Source: an uncultured Muribaculaceae bacterium (GTDB taxonomy: Bacteria > Bacteroidota > Bacteroidia > Bacteroidales > Muribaculaceae). From it: a stretch of 64,000 nt of DNA. Of the stretch, positions 39,901 through 47,100 are shown one piece after another. The first letter of the stretch is position 1; each line of letters starts with the position of its first letter. The position numbers and the translations under genes were made by a program. Below the pieces are notes generated by a model. It saw nothing but the letters and a program-made list of their open reading frames with translations, ran no database searches and was not told the DNA's origin. Location of the stretch: positions 1 through 64,000 of the forward strand of contig CAKUAR010000011.1 of NCBI GenBank assembly GCA_934636465.1, given 5' to 3'.

Positions 39901-40074
39901 GCAGTGAGCGGTGTTGACGACACCAGCGTGGCAGCCAAGACAGTGGCTTCGCGCACTTACTACAACATTGCCGGAATGAAGATTGACAACCCGGTGAAAG
40001 GCACTATCGTGATTGAGCGCACCATCTTCACCGACGGCACTTCAGCCACTCGCAAAACGGTGTTTGTCAAGTAA
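33988..40074 (+). CDS. Giant secreted GLUG-repeat protein 2
   Basis: A 2028-residue paralogue of the upstream gene. It has a signal peptide (about 1-22, ending ASA), two beta modules (VLSYGPVWLVA; NSMYGDFLCYA) and GLUG blocks starting near 367, 875 and 1322, with the same linker sequences (AELTSG..., YPVLKAFKDEPAAIA) as the neighbour. The C-terminal sorting-like domain (about 1972-2028) is nearly identical in order and motif. Tandem duplication with later divergence is the simplest origin. The longer length comes from extra GLUG repeats in the third block. Confidence 0.86.
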   Translation: MTKRSILSFLMLVFVIGMASARTAGFNSSALRNFMQKASEGTTTAPAAFAQKTQGAAADVKFSTTDKYQEIKITGWKQGAVANGSAKAARKAQAKAADITTKLHYAEFDYGESGKSTPVGIARVKRLSTDSIMIYNLWGMTDSVKAYYNQATGEILARPQLIHVLSYGPVWLVAVDFDKKTYDPSATAAIKGQVNGDGSFSLYNWGFFITSGQYAGRGLTVNKQSDFRPTNATAKGVIMKSAVLDSTATYPAYIAQTADNEICIMNFLNNGSSVNVILGADKSINIAPQFIMNNSMYGDFLCYAANWNESKSANKGYISGTATSQSIELGNLGVFASADMTTCAQRNRSLSFTFTDGTISFPAAKPLTWTGNGSQASPFAITNAEQFAAFAESVNSGNDYSGKYIVLDADIDLSTLASKFHPAGLFTDKPFKGNFNGNGHTISNLNITQGDVPNTGLFGFADKGSVLANVKFTGAAIESRGEGTGVLVGHSKGKISDISVTDGNVLSYGQYSGGVVGYLEKGSIANSSFSGNIDAYGGMGGIAGEAEYAHITNCHSSANMNMAGIINFTYRGAGGIAGNTIGANISKCYFNGLITEKTGYGLVGGITGSAIEDTITQCLNAAPLSSVAPENSGSETYPAGNAGGIAGLIYGTTVSDCLNGNMVLATRDSKKMGGIVGYVAGRMSNGKYASKVFNCVSTGQVYTSVVQQNTGLYGTTFDADTLVFDNCYYDVQITGTDKPLTSTLPSYAALTGTLTSGEALSGLSTDVWTFSKGQYPMLKCFAAVKPAVLMAAPLTLRADETSKKVKHTFAISTANDVVWKVIDSNSVPTDTGTGITIKGDSVVLNNVNATDLMVATNDNFATMKMVSISSVNNNAFRGSGTQDDPYLIEDIDDLIRLNTGITVNKQDYKGDYFKQTCDIDFAYSDKFSGIGDGTAAHVFAGEYDGQGHTLHRLSLGKLVINSTGSAVSNGSDFYVSLFQYLAPTAVVKNLNMAADCKFLGWSGVSPFVYQNQGRVENCRNYANVIAQNYAAGIVTRNKGGIVTGCYNAGKIHVGSDNAAGIVAYNDGGTVEYCQNDGIVKAAYLSKTKNVGFNYAAGIVSTNMSTGTVVRGNINTGSIFADYYTAGIIVSSSTKGTELTGNINYGTVDYTYQAKGSSSDRRGAVCSRAITSTVSTSTANYYDAQIGWYGAAGTQPAAGIAALSTHQLTSGTPLDSLVADKYDWSTGKYPVLKAFKDEPAAIAARNIVVTFADGETSNEISSNATLASADGLTWAVSGNNGTFAVNTGNLQVTLPATDVVADTLTATLNGYNKVIALQAVPKLFEGAGTAADPYRIGAVADMSRLAKAVNTNGLSFSGKHFIVTADIDFKGTAYEPVGATPYTFNADFNGNGKKFTNVTRVEEESNFTRLALFGAVGTEGAIHDLNLASGELSSYEETAGFVSHLFGKLYNCENHASISNVRSYYVGGLVNYAHEGSSIVSCKNYGSVTTPTRYAAGIVSRLAPMSAIDSCVNYGSVSSTTNYAAGIVNYSGGNITRCVNQGYISGADMVAGVVNECIGNDSILYCHNDGQVYASGSNTAGVIGKTDATTTDKPNVIIGCYNTADITSKKNAAGVISSLGAGTLAYDSYNTGSITSGSSRSGGFASEIGGKEGVVTIVKNCYNTGDVMTSYTGTSSYTGGFAASTDDEATIELCYNAGNVTAASNFVGGFAASNSATNINCYNLGNVTSEKGYGIGGMGGIGSAHYIGCANFGNVTSGKTTAANANANYGNFATVGGIHGYGAVKLENCYNMGTLTAKDHIGGVLGSPFNNVVIANCYNAGVIASTDKTDIGNIIMGNDVEMEITNCYYDTDVNPGIVSNNDKKATGLTTQQMLGASLGDGFTFRTAMYPVPAALANNDTVAYFSAAYQLANGETADHIKSQFAVPVFDGLTWKSSDNLLVSGTVVSTSAVGPATLTKSYGHWSHTFALNVDAVSGVDDTSVAAKTVASRTYYNIAGMKIDNPVKGTIVIERTIFTDGTSATRKTVFVK

Positions 40075-40147
40075 CGCATCACCAGCAAGCCCTCTGGCCA
40101 CAGCCGCACTCTCTCCACAGGCTGTAGCCAGTAATCAATAGAAAGAG

Positions 40148-40195
40148 AAGCCGCAAGCAAGGCTCATCACCTCAGCTTGCGGCTTTTCTTTTGCT
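40148..40195 (+). terminator. Intrinsic terminator after giant GLUG protein 2
   Basis: AAGCCGCAAGC (40148-40158) pairs with GCTTGCGGCTT (40175-40185), followed by a T-rich tail. Confidence 0.8.
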
Positions 40196-40225
40196 TTTTA
40201 TTCTGCTCTGCTATTACTCTTTTTT

Positions 40226-41110
40226 TCAGCGGTTGCGGGCTATTGTCTTGGCTGTCATTTGCAGGCCGTCGAGCCAGCTCTCGCCCACGAGGTTCACCCT
40301 CACAGTTTTCAGCCCCAGCATGGCACCATAGTCAGCCGACTTGTGGTCGCCGGTGTATTGCTGCACAAAAAACACCTTTGCGCCGCTCTCACGGCAAGCC
40401 TCCGCCCTGTCTGGTGTCACATTGCCGTCTGGCCCAGGCAAAAGTGCCATGTCGCGCAATTTGTAATCGCGCGCAAAATATGCCAGTTTTGGCAACGCTT
40501 CCACAAACGCCGCCCCACGGCATGTGTCGAGCGTGGCTGCCAGAGCGTTGTCAACAGCGTCGAGCTCGCCTTTGAGCTTGTTGTAGCGGTGAGTGAAATA
40601 TTTGGCATTCTTCGGATTCATTTCTATCAGGGCATCAAGCATGTTTTTAGCTATCACCTTGCAATTTTTTGCCGACACCCACACGTACGGATTCTTTTCA
40701 CACACATCAGGTACTGGCCTAAAATCTATGAATTTTAGTCCCTTTGTGTTGTCAAACACTTTCACTTTGTTCTTCACATAGCCAATGCGCGTCATTATGG
40801 CTGACTCATAGCCTATGTTTCCTATTGCGAAATAAGCCACGCACCCTTCAAGCCACATCATGCTGTTGGCATTAGGCTCAAAATTGTCGGGATTGCTCTC
40901 ATCTCCAAGCATGCAGTGCACCTCATAGCGGCTGCCGGCTATGCGTTTAAGCAACTCTTTCTGCGGCTGCACACTCACCAGTATCATTGGGGCATGTTTC
41001 TGCTCAAAACGGCAGCTGTTATCCATCAAGGCAAGCCAAATGCCGCACAATGCCACCACAGCAGCAATGCCCTTTTTGCTTATTATCTTCTTTTTTATAA
41101 TCATATTCAT
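40226..41110 (-). CDS. ZnuA/TroA-like metal ABC transporter binding protein, altered ligand motifs
   Basis: Cluster 9-type substrate-binding proteins deliver Zn or Mn to an ABC importer. This 294-residue protein has an N-terminal hydrophobic segment (about 10-28) and the two-lobed pattern with SVQPQKELLKRIAG, YVWVSAKN and the last-lobe VRVNLVGESWLDGL. The usual histidine ligands are changed: DPHxxEP reads NPDNFEP, the DPHxW region reads NPYVWVS, and the third His region reads VEALPKLAYFARDY. No permease or ATPase gene is adjacent. It may bind a different ligand or be a non-transport homologue. A longer start at 41173 exists. Confidence 0.75.
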   Translation of the reverse strand: MNMIIKKKIISKKGIAAVVALCGIWLALMDNSCRFEQKHAPMILVSVQPQKELLKRIAGSRYEVHCMLGDESNPDNFEPNANSMMWLEGCVAYFAIGNIGYESAIMTRIGYVKNKVKVFDNTKGLKFIDFRPVPDVCEKNPYVWVSAKNCKVIAKNMLDALIEMNPKNAKYFTHRYNKLKGELDAVDNALAATLDTCRGAAFVEALPKLAYFARDYKLRDMALLPGPDGNVTPDRAEACRESGAKVFFVQQYTGDHKSADYGAMLGLKTVRVNLVGESWLDGLQMTAKTIARNR

Positions 41111-41187
41111 TGGCAAAGTTGGCACATTTTTACTAAATCGACAAACCTTGTGTAACAAATCAAACTTATTCAACCACGTTTTCGCCT

Positions 41188-41727
41188 TTATTTGGCATTT
41201 CTCTGCTTGTCATACACCTCGCGCTTGATTATTGCGGCCACCACATCGAGTGGCAGGTCACAGTTGCCATGCGTCATCAGCCTCAACGGCAACTCGTCGT
41301 CGCCAAGTCTGTATGGGGGTTGCAGATATTCAAAATCTTCATGAAGCACAAATCCATTACGCTCATAGAAACCCACACGTCTCCGCGTCAAGGCGTCGGT
41401 CGGCAGCTCCACTTCAAGAGCCACAGGTTTGCCCTTGACCTCAAGCCACCTTTTCAGCACTTGCGTTCCGCACCCGTGGTTGCGCATGGCAGGAGACACG
41501 GCAAAGTGTTCCACATAGGCAAACGTGCCAAAATCCCAGCTGGTGATAAAGCCCACCAGCTCGCCGTCATGTTCACCAACAAAAATCGAGAAGCGGCCGT
41601 CTGTTTTCAATATCCTCTCAAAATCGCTCATGTCGCGCCGCTCTTCTGGCGGAAAGCTCTCTGCGAGCAATGCCTTCACGCAATCAAACAATTCCGATTT
41701 CCAATAAATTTCCTTAAATGTTATCAT
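41188..41727 (-). CDS. GNAT family N-acetyltransferase
   Basis: A 179-residue acetyl-CoA-dependent acetyltransferase with EHFAVSPAMRNHGCGTQVLKRW, containing the R/Q-x-x-G-x-G/A acetyl-CoA loop (here RNHGCG), and FYERNGFVLHEDFEYLQPPY. Target unknown. It is divergent from the Lrp-type regulator, about 100 bp apart, so the regulator may control it. Confidence 0.88.
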   Translation of the reverse strand: MITFKEIYWKSELFDCVKALLAESFPPEERRDMSDFERILKTDGRFSIFVGEHDGELVGFITSWDFGTFAYVEHFAVSPAMRNHGCGTQVLKRWLEVKGKPVALEVELPTDALTRRRVGFYERNGFVLHEDFEYLQPPYRLGDDELPLRLMTHGNCDLPLDVVAAIIKREVYDKQRNAK

Positions 41728-41745
41728 TAATCTGATATTTTTTGT

Positions 41746-41753
41746 TACATTTG
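41746..41753 (+). promoter_or_regulatory. -7 box of the Lrp-type regulator
   Basis: TACATTTG matches TAnnTTTG, 71 nt before the chosen ATG. Confidence 0.5.
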
Positions 41754-41824
41754 TAAACTTGATAATATATAAACGTTATTCAAGCAACATTATTATAAAA
41801 CAAAAATTATCAGGCATAAATAAT

Positions 41825-42322
41825 ATGGCACCAGTTAAATTAGACGAACTCGACCACAAGATTTTGAAGATGTTGTCGGTTAATGCACGAAAACCCTACC
41901 TCGAAATTGCACGTGCGTGCAATGTGTCGGGAGCAGCCATACACCAACGCATTCAGAAATTATACAACAACAAGGTCATCAACGGCTCAATATCGCTCAT
42001 CAACCCCTCCACCGTGGGCTATGACACTTGCGCCTATGTGGGCATTTTCCTCAACGACACTTCCAAGTTCGACGAAGTGGTGAAACACCTCAAAGAGATG
42101 CCAGAAGTGGTGGAGTGCTACTTCACAACAGGAAAATATGACCTGTTCGTTAAACTTTATGCAAAAAACAACAATCACTTGCTCAAGCTCATTCACGAGG
42201 ACTTCTTGCAACTCGGACTCGGCCGCACCGAAACCCTGATTTGCTTCAAGGAAGTGTTCCATCGCCAAATTCCAATTCTCGACCAAGAAGACGAAGATTC
42301 TGCCGAAGCCGACAACGCATAA
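41825..42322 (+). CDS. Lrp/AsnC family transcriptional regulator
   Basis: A 165-residue regulator starting MAPVKLDELDHKILKML. It has a winged helix-turn-helix (about 8-60, with LEIARACNVSGAAIHQRIQKL as recognition region) and a RAM/Lrp ligand domain (VGYDTCAYVGIFL, then YFTTGKYDLFVKLYAKNN). Members sense amino acids and bind as octamers. The ATG at 41825 was chosen over a TTG at 41759 because Lrp proteins begin at this point. The acidic C-terminal tail (DQEDEDSAEADNA) is family-variable. Confidence 0.92.
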   Translation: MAPVKLDELDHKILKMLSVNARKPYLEIARACNVSGAAIHQRIQKLYNNKVINGSISLINPSTVGYDTCAYVGIFLNDTSKFDEVVKHLKEMPEVVECYFTTGKYDLFVKLYAKNNNHLLKLIHEDFLQLGLGRTETLICFKEVFHRQIPILDQEDEDSAEADNA

Positions 42323-42406
42323 TTTGACCACAACACCCCCACACTATACCTCACTCCACCCACTCTCCAGCAACTGAATCCTTGCAACCTTAACTATTAG
42401 TCACGC

Positions 42407-43207
42407 ATGACAAGTTACGATTCATTTCTGCTCGATGCCGTAGCCTTTGCCCATGAGGCAGGCAAAATTCAACTGCAATATTTCCGCAAGGGAAATTTCG
42501 ACATCACAGCGAAGCAAAACGATTTCGACATTGTTACAACTGCCGACAAAGCCTCAGAGATGGCTGTGAAATCGGGTATCCTCTCCAAATACCCCCTCCA
42601 CCACGCCATTCTCTCCGAGGAGTCGGGACTTTCGCAGTCAGGCTCTGCACAGCCAGAGTTTGAGTGGGTCATCGACCCCCTCGACGGCACCACCAACTTC
42701 AGTGCCGGGTTGCCAAACTTCAATGTCTCTATAGGCTTGCGCCACCACGGCCAGACTGTGGTGGGTGTGGTTTTTGCCCCTTATCTCAACGAGCTTTTCC
42801 ACGCCGTGAAGGGCGAAGGCGCCTACCTCAACGGCGAACCCATAACTACAAGCAAAAAAACGAGTCTTAGCCAAGCCGTGGTTGCCACAGGCTTCCCCTA
42901 CGACAAAGCCACCACCACCGACAACAACCTCGACAACGTGACACGCGTCATGCCGCAAGTGCGCGGACTGCGTCGCATAGGGTCGGCAGCGCTCGACATC
43001 AGCTACGTCGCCGCCGGTTTTCTCGATGGTTATTGGGAAATCAACTTGCACGAGTGGGACGTGTGTGCCGCCGAGCTAATTGCCACCGAGGCAGGAGCCA
43101 CAGTGTGCAGGTTTCGCACCGATCGCAACGTTTCTCTTCTGGCAGCCGCACCAGGCATAGAGCCACAACTCAGTGCCTTGATTTCCACAACACCTCCTCA
43201 GCCATAA
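42407..43207 (+). CDS. Inositol monophosphatase family protein
   Basis: A Mg-dependent phosphatase of the FIG superfamily (inositol-1-phosphatase, or CysQ/SuhB-like). The 266-residue protein has the metal sites: Glu in LSEESG, the WVIDPLDGTTNF motif (Asp-x-Leu-Asp-Gly-Thr), and WDVCAAELIATEAG near the C-terminus. All key residues are present. It lies 84 bp after the Lrp gene and could be cotranscribed. Substrate could be inositol phosphate or a related sugar phosphate. Confidence 0.92.
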   Translation: MTSYDSFLLDAVAFAHEAGKIQLQYFRKGNFDITAKQNDFDIVTTADKASEMAVKSGILSKYPLHHAILSEESGLSQSGSAQPEFEWVIDPLDGTTNFSAGLPNFNVSIGLRHHGQTVVGVVFAPYLNELFHAVKGEGAYLNGEPITTSKKTSLSQAVVATGFPYDKATTTDNNLDNVTRVMPQVRGLRRIGSAALDISYVAAGFLDGYWEINLHEWDVCAAELIATEAGATVCRFRTDRNVSLLAAAPGIEPQLSALISTTPPQP

Positions 43208-43304
43208 CTTCCCCTTTCCATGCCATTGCGCCACACATGAAGCTGCAAATCCAGCCATCACATAGCTCCTTTTATGAAACACTCGATTTGGCTATCCAGA
43301 TTAA

Positions 43305-43781
43305 GTGAAAAAAATTGACACTGACAATATCGGCATCAGCGGTCATTCACAAGGTGGCGCCGGAGTATTCAACGCGATAACCGATTCTCACCATTCTTTC
43401 TTGTATAAAACGGCAGTCAGCCTATCGCCTACCCAACCGGCAGGAGCCGCTTTGTTGAAATTTCCGTATGACTTGCAAAAAACTAATATTCCAATTCTTG
43501 TTTTGGCAGGAACCGAAGGCGATTTTGAAACAAAAATGGTAATACCGCTTGAAGCCATGGATTCTATGTATTCTGTCATCACTGCCCCAAATATAGTGGC
43601 TCGCCGCATTGGGGCCGACCACGGGCAGATGCTATACTCTTGCGATGGCTACGTTACGGCTTGGTTTATGTGGCAACTAAAAGGCGACATGATTGCCTAT
43701 AAAGCATTTGCAAATAACCAACCAGAAATACTATCCAATCCACATTACAAAAATCAACAAAGATGTTTGGGGAAACAATGA
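43305..43781 (+). pseudogene. 5'-truncated alpha/beta hydrolase
   Basis: The frame from 43305 to 43781 encodes the C-terminal half of an alpha/beta hydrolase: GISGHSQGGAGVFN (nucleophile Ser), AGTEGDFET (likely acidic residue) and GADHGQML (catalytic His). A stop codon lies directly before the GTG at 43305 and the N-terminal part is absent, so the gene is truncated. Base composition is more AT-rich than its neighbours. This fits a fragment left after insertion or recombination. Confidence 0.7.
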
Positions 43782-44033
43782 ACTTGCGATAATCCACAAA
43801 ACGAAGGTGAGACACCCTCTTTTATTCACTGAAAAAAAGGACTCATCACATATTTGTATAAAATGCACCTACCACTCACTGTCGCAAGTTTTTCTTATAG
43901 CCATAGTCGCCACTGCCCAAACATTCATCACCACGGCAGACACTATGAGTGGTGCTATGCTCACGCCCATAACCATTAGCTTACGCATAGCCATGGCCGA
44001 CTGCACTCCACAGCACTTCCGCAACGCCAACAA
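43782..44033. other. Gene-free stretch after truncated hydrolase
   Basis: No gene can be supported here. A short minus-strand frame (43869-44066) has one hydrophobic segment but begins in the terminator hairpin of the next gene and has no ribosome site, so it was not called. Confidence 0.3.
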
Positions 44034-44075
44034 ATAAAAAAAGTGGACGACCCTCATGCATTGCAAGGGTCGTCC
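44034..44075 (-). terminator. Intrinsic terminator of giant GLUG protein 3
   Basis: A 10-bp perfect stem (GGACGACCCT and AGGGTCGTCC) is followed on the minus strand by ACTTTTTTTATTT. Confidence 0.8.
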
Positions 44076-44136
44076 TCCTCCAAAAAAGTATTTCTCTATG
44101 CTCCCTGACGGCTAATGCCGCAGAGCTTCATTTCGC

Positions 44137-47100
44137 TTATTTAACCACCTTTTTGCCGGTGCTTGTTCCGTCGGCATACTTGGTCACTTCCACATACACG
44201 CCGTTTGCAGGAGCTGCCACGCGGCGGCCATTCATGTCGTAGTATTCACGGCTCACCACTGGTTTGTCAGCAATGTTGCCATCTACACCGCTCACGCTTG
44301 TGAGGTCAATAATCCAAGTCTTGCTCAAGTCACCATATTTCTTGGTTATCCAAGCTACGCCTATGGCATTTGATGTAGCCACACCGTCGTTAAGCACGAG
44401 GTTAGACGATGCCGTCCACACTGTGCTGTCGGCCAGTCCATATCTGAACGGCTGACTCACGTGGTCAATGTCATCTTTGTCGTCAAGCACAATCACTGCG
44501 GCAAAGTAGTTTGCCAGAGCATTGTCGGCAAACGCCGTCAGTGTCGGATAAAGAGCCGTCTTGTTGGCAAAGGCTTCACCAAGTTTTGCATTGGTCAATC
44601 CTGCGGTTGATGTAGCTATGGCGATTGAGTCGGCTGGATAAGCGGCACATACTGTGGTGTCGAAGTAGCAGTTTTCAATTACACTTTCGGCATCTTTCTC
44701 ATCAGCCATTATGTTTGCTACCATCGGGTTATTGGTTTCTGTCACAGTCACAGGACCTGCATTATAGCAGTTCTTTATCACATAACCATTGTAATAGAAT
44801 GGCACTATACCGGCAGCCTTGTTGACAGCTGTCACAGCACCCATGTTGTAGCAGTTGGTCACCGTCAATGGGCTACCATAACCCAGAATACCGCCAGCCA
44901 TGCCTTGTGAGGCAGGAGTGCCCGTTGCGACGATGGAGTCGAGGTTAAAGCACCTGTCAATCTCCGCATAAGCGCCAAAGCCCACAATGCCGGCCACACC
45001 ACGGTTCTTGCCCGCCACCGGTGCGGCATTATAGCACTCCGTAACCTTTCCGCTGAACTGGCCTGCAATACCTGCCACCATTTCACCGGCGCTCTCTATG
45101 CGTCCGTAGTTGCTGCATTTGGTTAGCAACACGTCACCGCGGGACATTGTAGCCACGATACCTGCCACATAGTCTTTTGCTGTGTTCTTCACAGCACCAT
45201 AATTCTGGCAGTTTTCAATGATTGTGGGATATTCGTCTTTACCTGACTGCGATGCCACAATACCTGCGGCATAGCCTTTGGTTGCCGAAATCTTACCCTT
45301 GTTCTGAGAGTTCTTGGTTTCATGTCCACCAGCAAGACTTCCGGCAATGCCGGCCACATAGTAGTTTGCTTCAATGTCGCCATTGTTCACACAGTCAGTG
45401 ATGAGTGAGGCATGCTCACCGGTTTCATTCGACGACGAGCCAACAATTCCGCCCACATATCTGTCACCCATGGTCACGTTTCCATTGTTCACACAGTTGT
45501 CAAATTTTGAGCCAGCGCCTTCTTGGCCTGTAATACCGCCTATGTAGTTCGACACTTTGAGCGAAGTCACCTCACCATTGTTCACACAGTTCACAACCGA
45601 TGCGCGCATTGCGCCAGAAATGCCGCCGGCATAACCAGTGGCTGTTATCACCACACCGTCGTTCACACAATTTTCATAGCTTGAATATTCGCTCACGGCA
45701 GTGATACCGCCAGCATAGTTCTTAGCATCAAGCGATATATTGCCAGAGTTGCGGCAGTTCACAAATTTTGCGCCCTCAAGACCAGCAGCAGCAATACCTG
45801 CAGCATAGCCCGATGTGGTGGCACGCACATCAACCTTATTTGTCAAATTGATGAATGCACCGGCTGTTTTCACAGCAAATGGAGCCACATTGCCCTTTGC
45901 CGTCACAGTGCTAAGTTCCACTGTGAGGTTGGCTATAGTGCCTTGTGCGCCCACATTTCCAAACAGAGCCACATCACTTGCTTCCTTGTCTTCAAGATTC
46001 AGGTTATAGAAACTCTTGCCATTTCCATCGAAATAGCCTTGGAACTTCTTGTCGCCAGTTGCCACTTGCTTGTATTCGTGGCCCACAAAGTTGATTGATT
46101 CAATCACCCTGAAATAGTGGTGTTCAAAATCCATGTCATATTTCTCAACGGCATTGGCCAGTTTGTCCATGTCATCGGTTGTCTTGATTTGATATGGGTC
46201 GTCTTTTGTGCCCTTTCCGGCAAACACCACTGGCACGGCGCGCAAGCTGTAAGTGCGCTTCACGTCTCCGGCCACAGCTTCAAGTGTGCTCTCAGCCACA
46301 GTGTCGGTTGGAGCGGTCACCTTCAGCGTGTTGCCGTCTATCACAAAGTTGTCGCCTTTGGTCACAGTCCACTTGGCATTGCTGCTCAGCGAGGCTGGAG
46401 CTGTCACGGCACGCGCGTTGTCGAGCTCATCAAGTTTGAGCACCAGTTTGTTCACTTCGGTGGCAATAGCCTCGTCGGCAAATGCCTTGAGTGCCGGGTA
46501 GCTGCCCTCGGCAAACGTCCAAGCATCAGCGTCGGCAATCTCTTTCGGAGCCTTGCCGGCAGTGAGCGTGCTTGTAAGCAGCGGTGATGCGCCATTGAGT
46601 GCGCCTCCGGCTGCTGCACCGCATGAGTTGAGCTGTGCGTCATAGCAGTTGCCCTCTATCTTGGTGCGGCTCATCACCTGGCCGGCAATGGCACCAGCGT
46701 ATGTTTCACCTGTAACAACACCAGTGTTGATGTTGCCAACAAGGTTTCCGCCCACGCCTGTAGTCTTGACAATTGAGTTCACACCGGCAATGCCGCCCAC
46801 TTGCTTCTGACCATCTACCGGAGCAGTGTTTTGTGAGTTCTTCACAAGGCCGAAGTTGTAGCCAGCCAAGCCACCCACTATAGAGTTGGAAGAAGTTCCC
46901 TTGAGCGAGCAGTTCACGGCGCCGTCGTTGCGGCTGCTAATCAGCGTGCCGGCATTGTAGCCTGTTACGCCACCTGCCGAGCCGCTGCCTGTGTTGATTG
47001 TTCCGGCATTGTAGCAGCTTTCAATCAGAGCAGTGTCAACAGCTGCTGCACCCACCACACCGGCAGTATAAACGCCATAGGCGTTAACGTCGGCATAGTT

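Noticed and set aside
43869-44066. Minus-strand frame of 65 codons with one hydrophobic segment
   Set aside because: It begins inside the terminator hairpin of the third giant gene, has no ribosome site and no recognisable homology.
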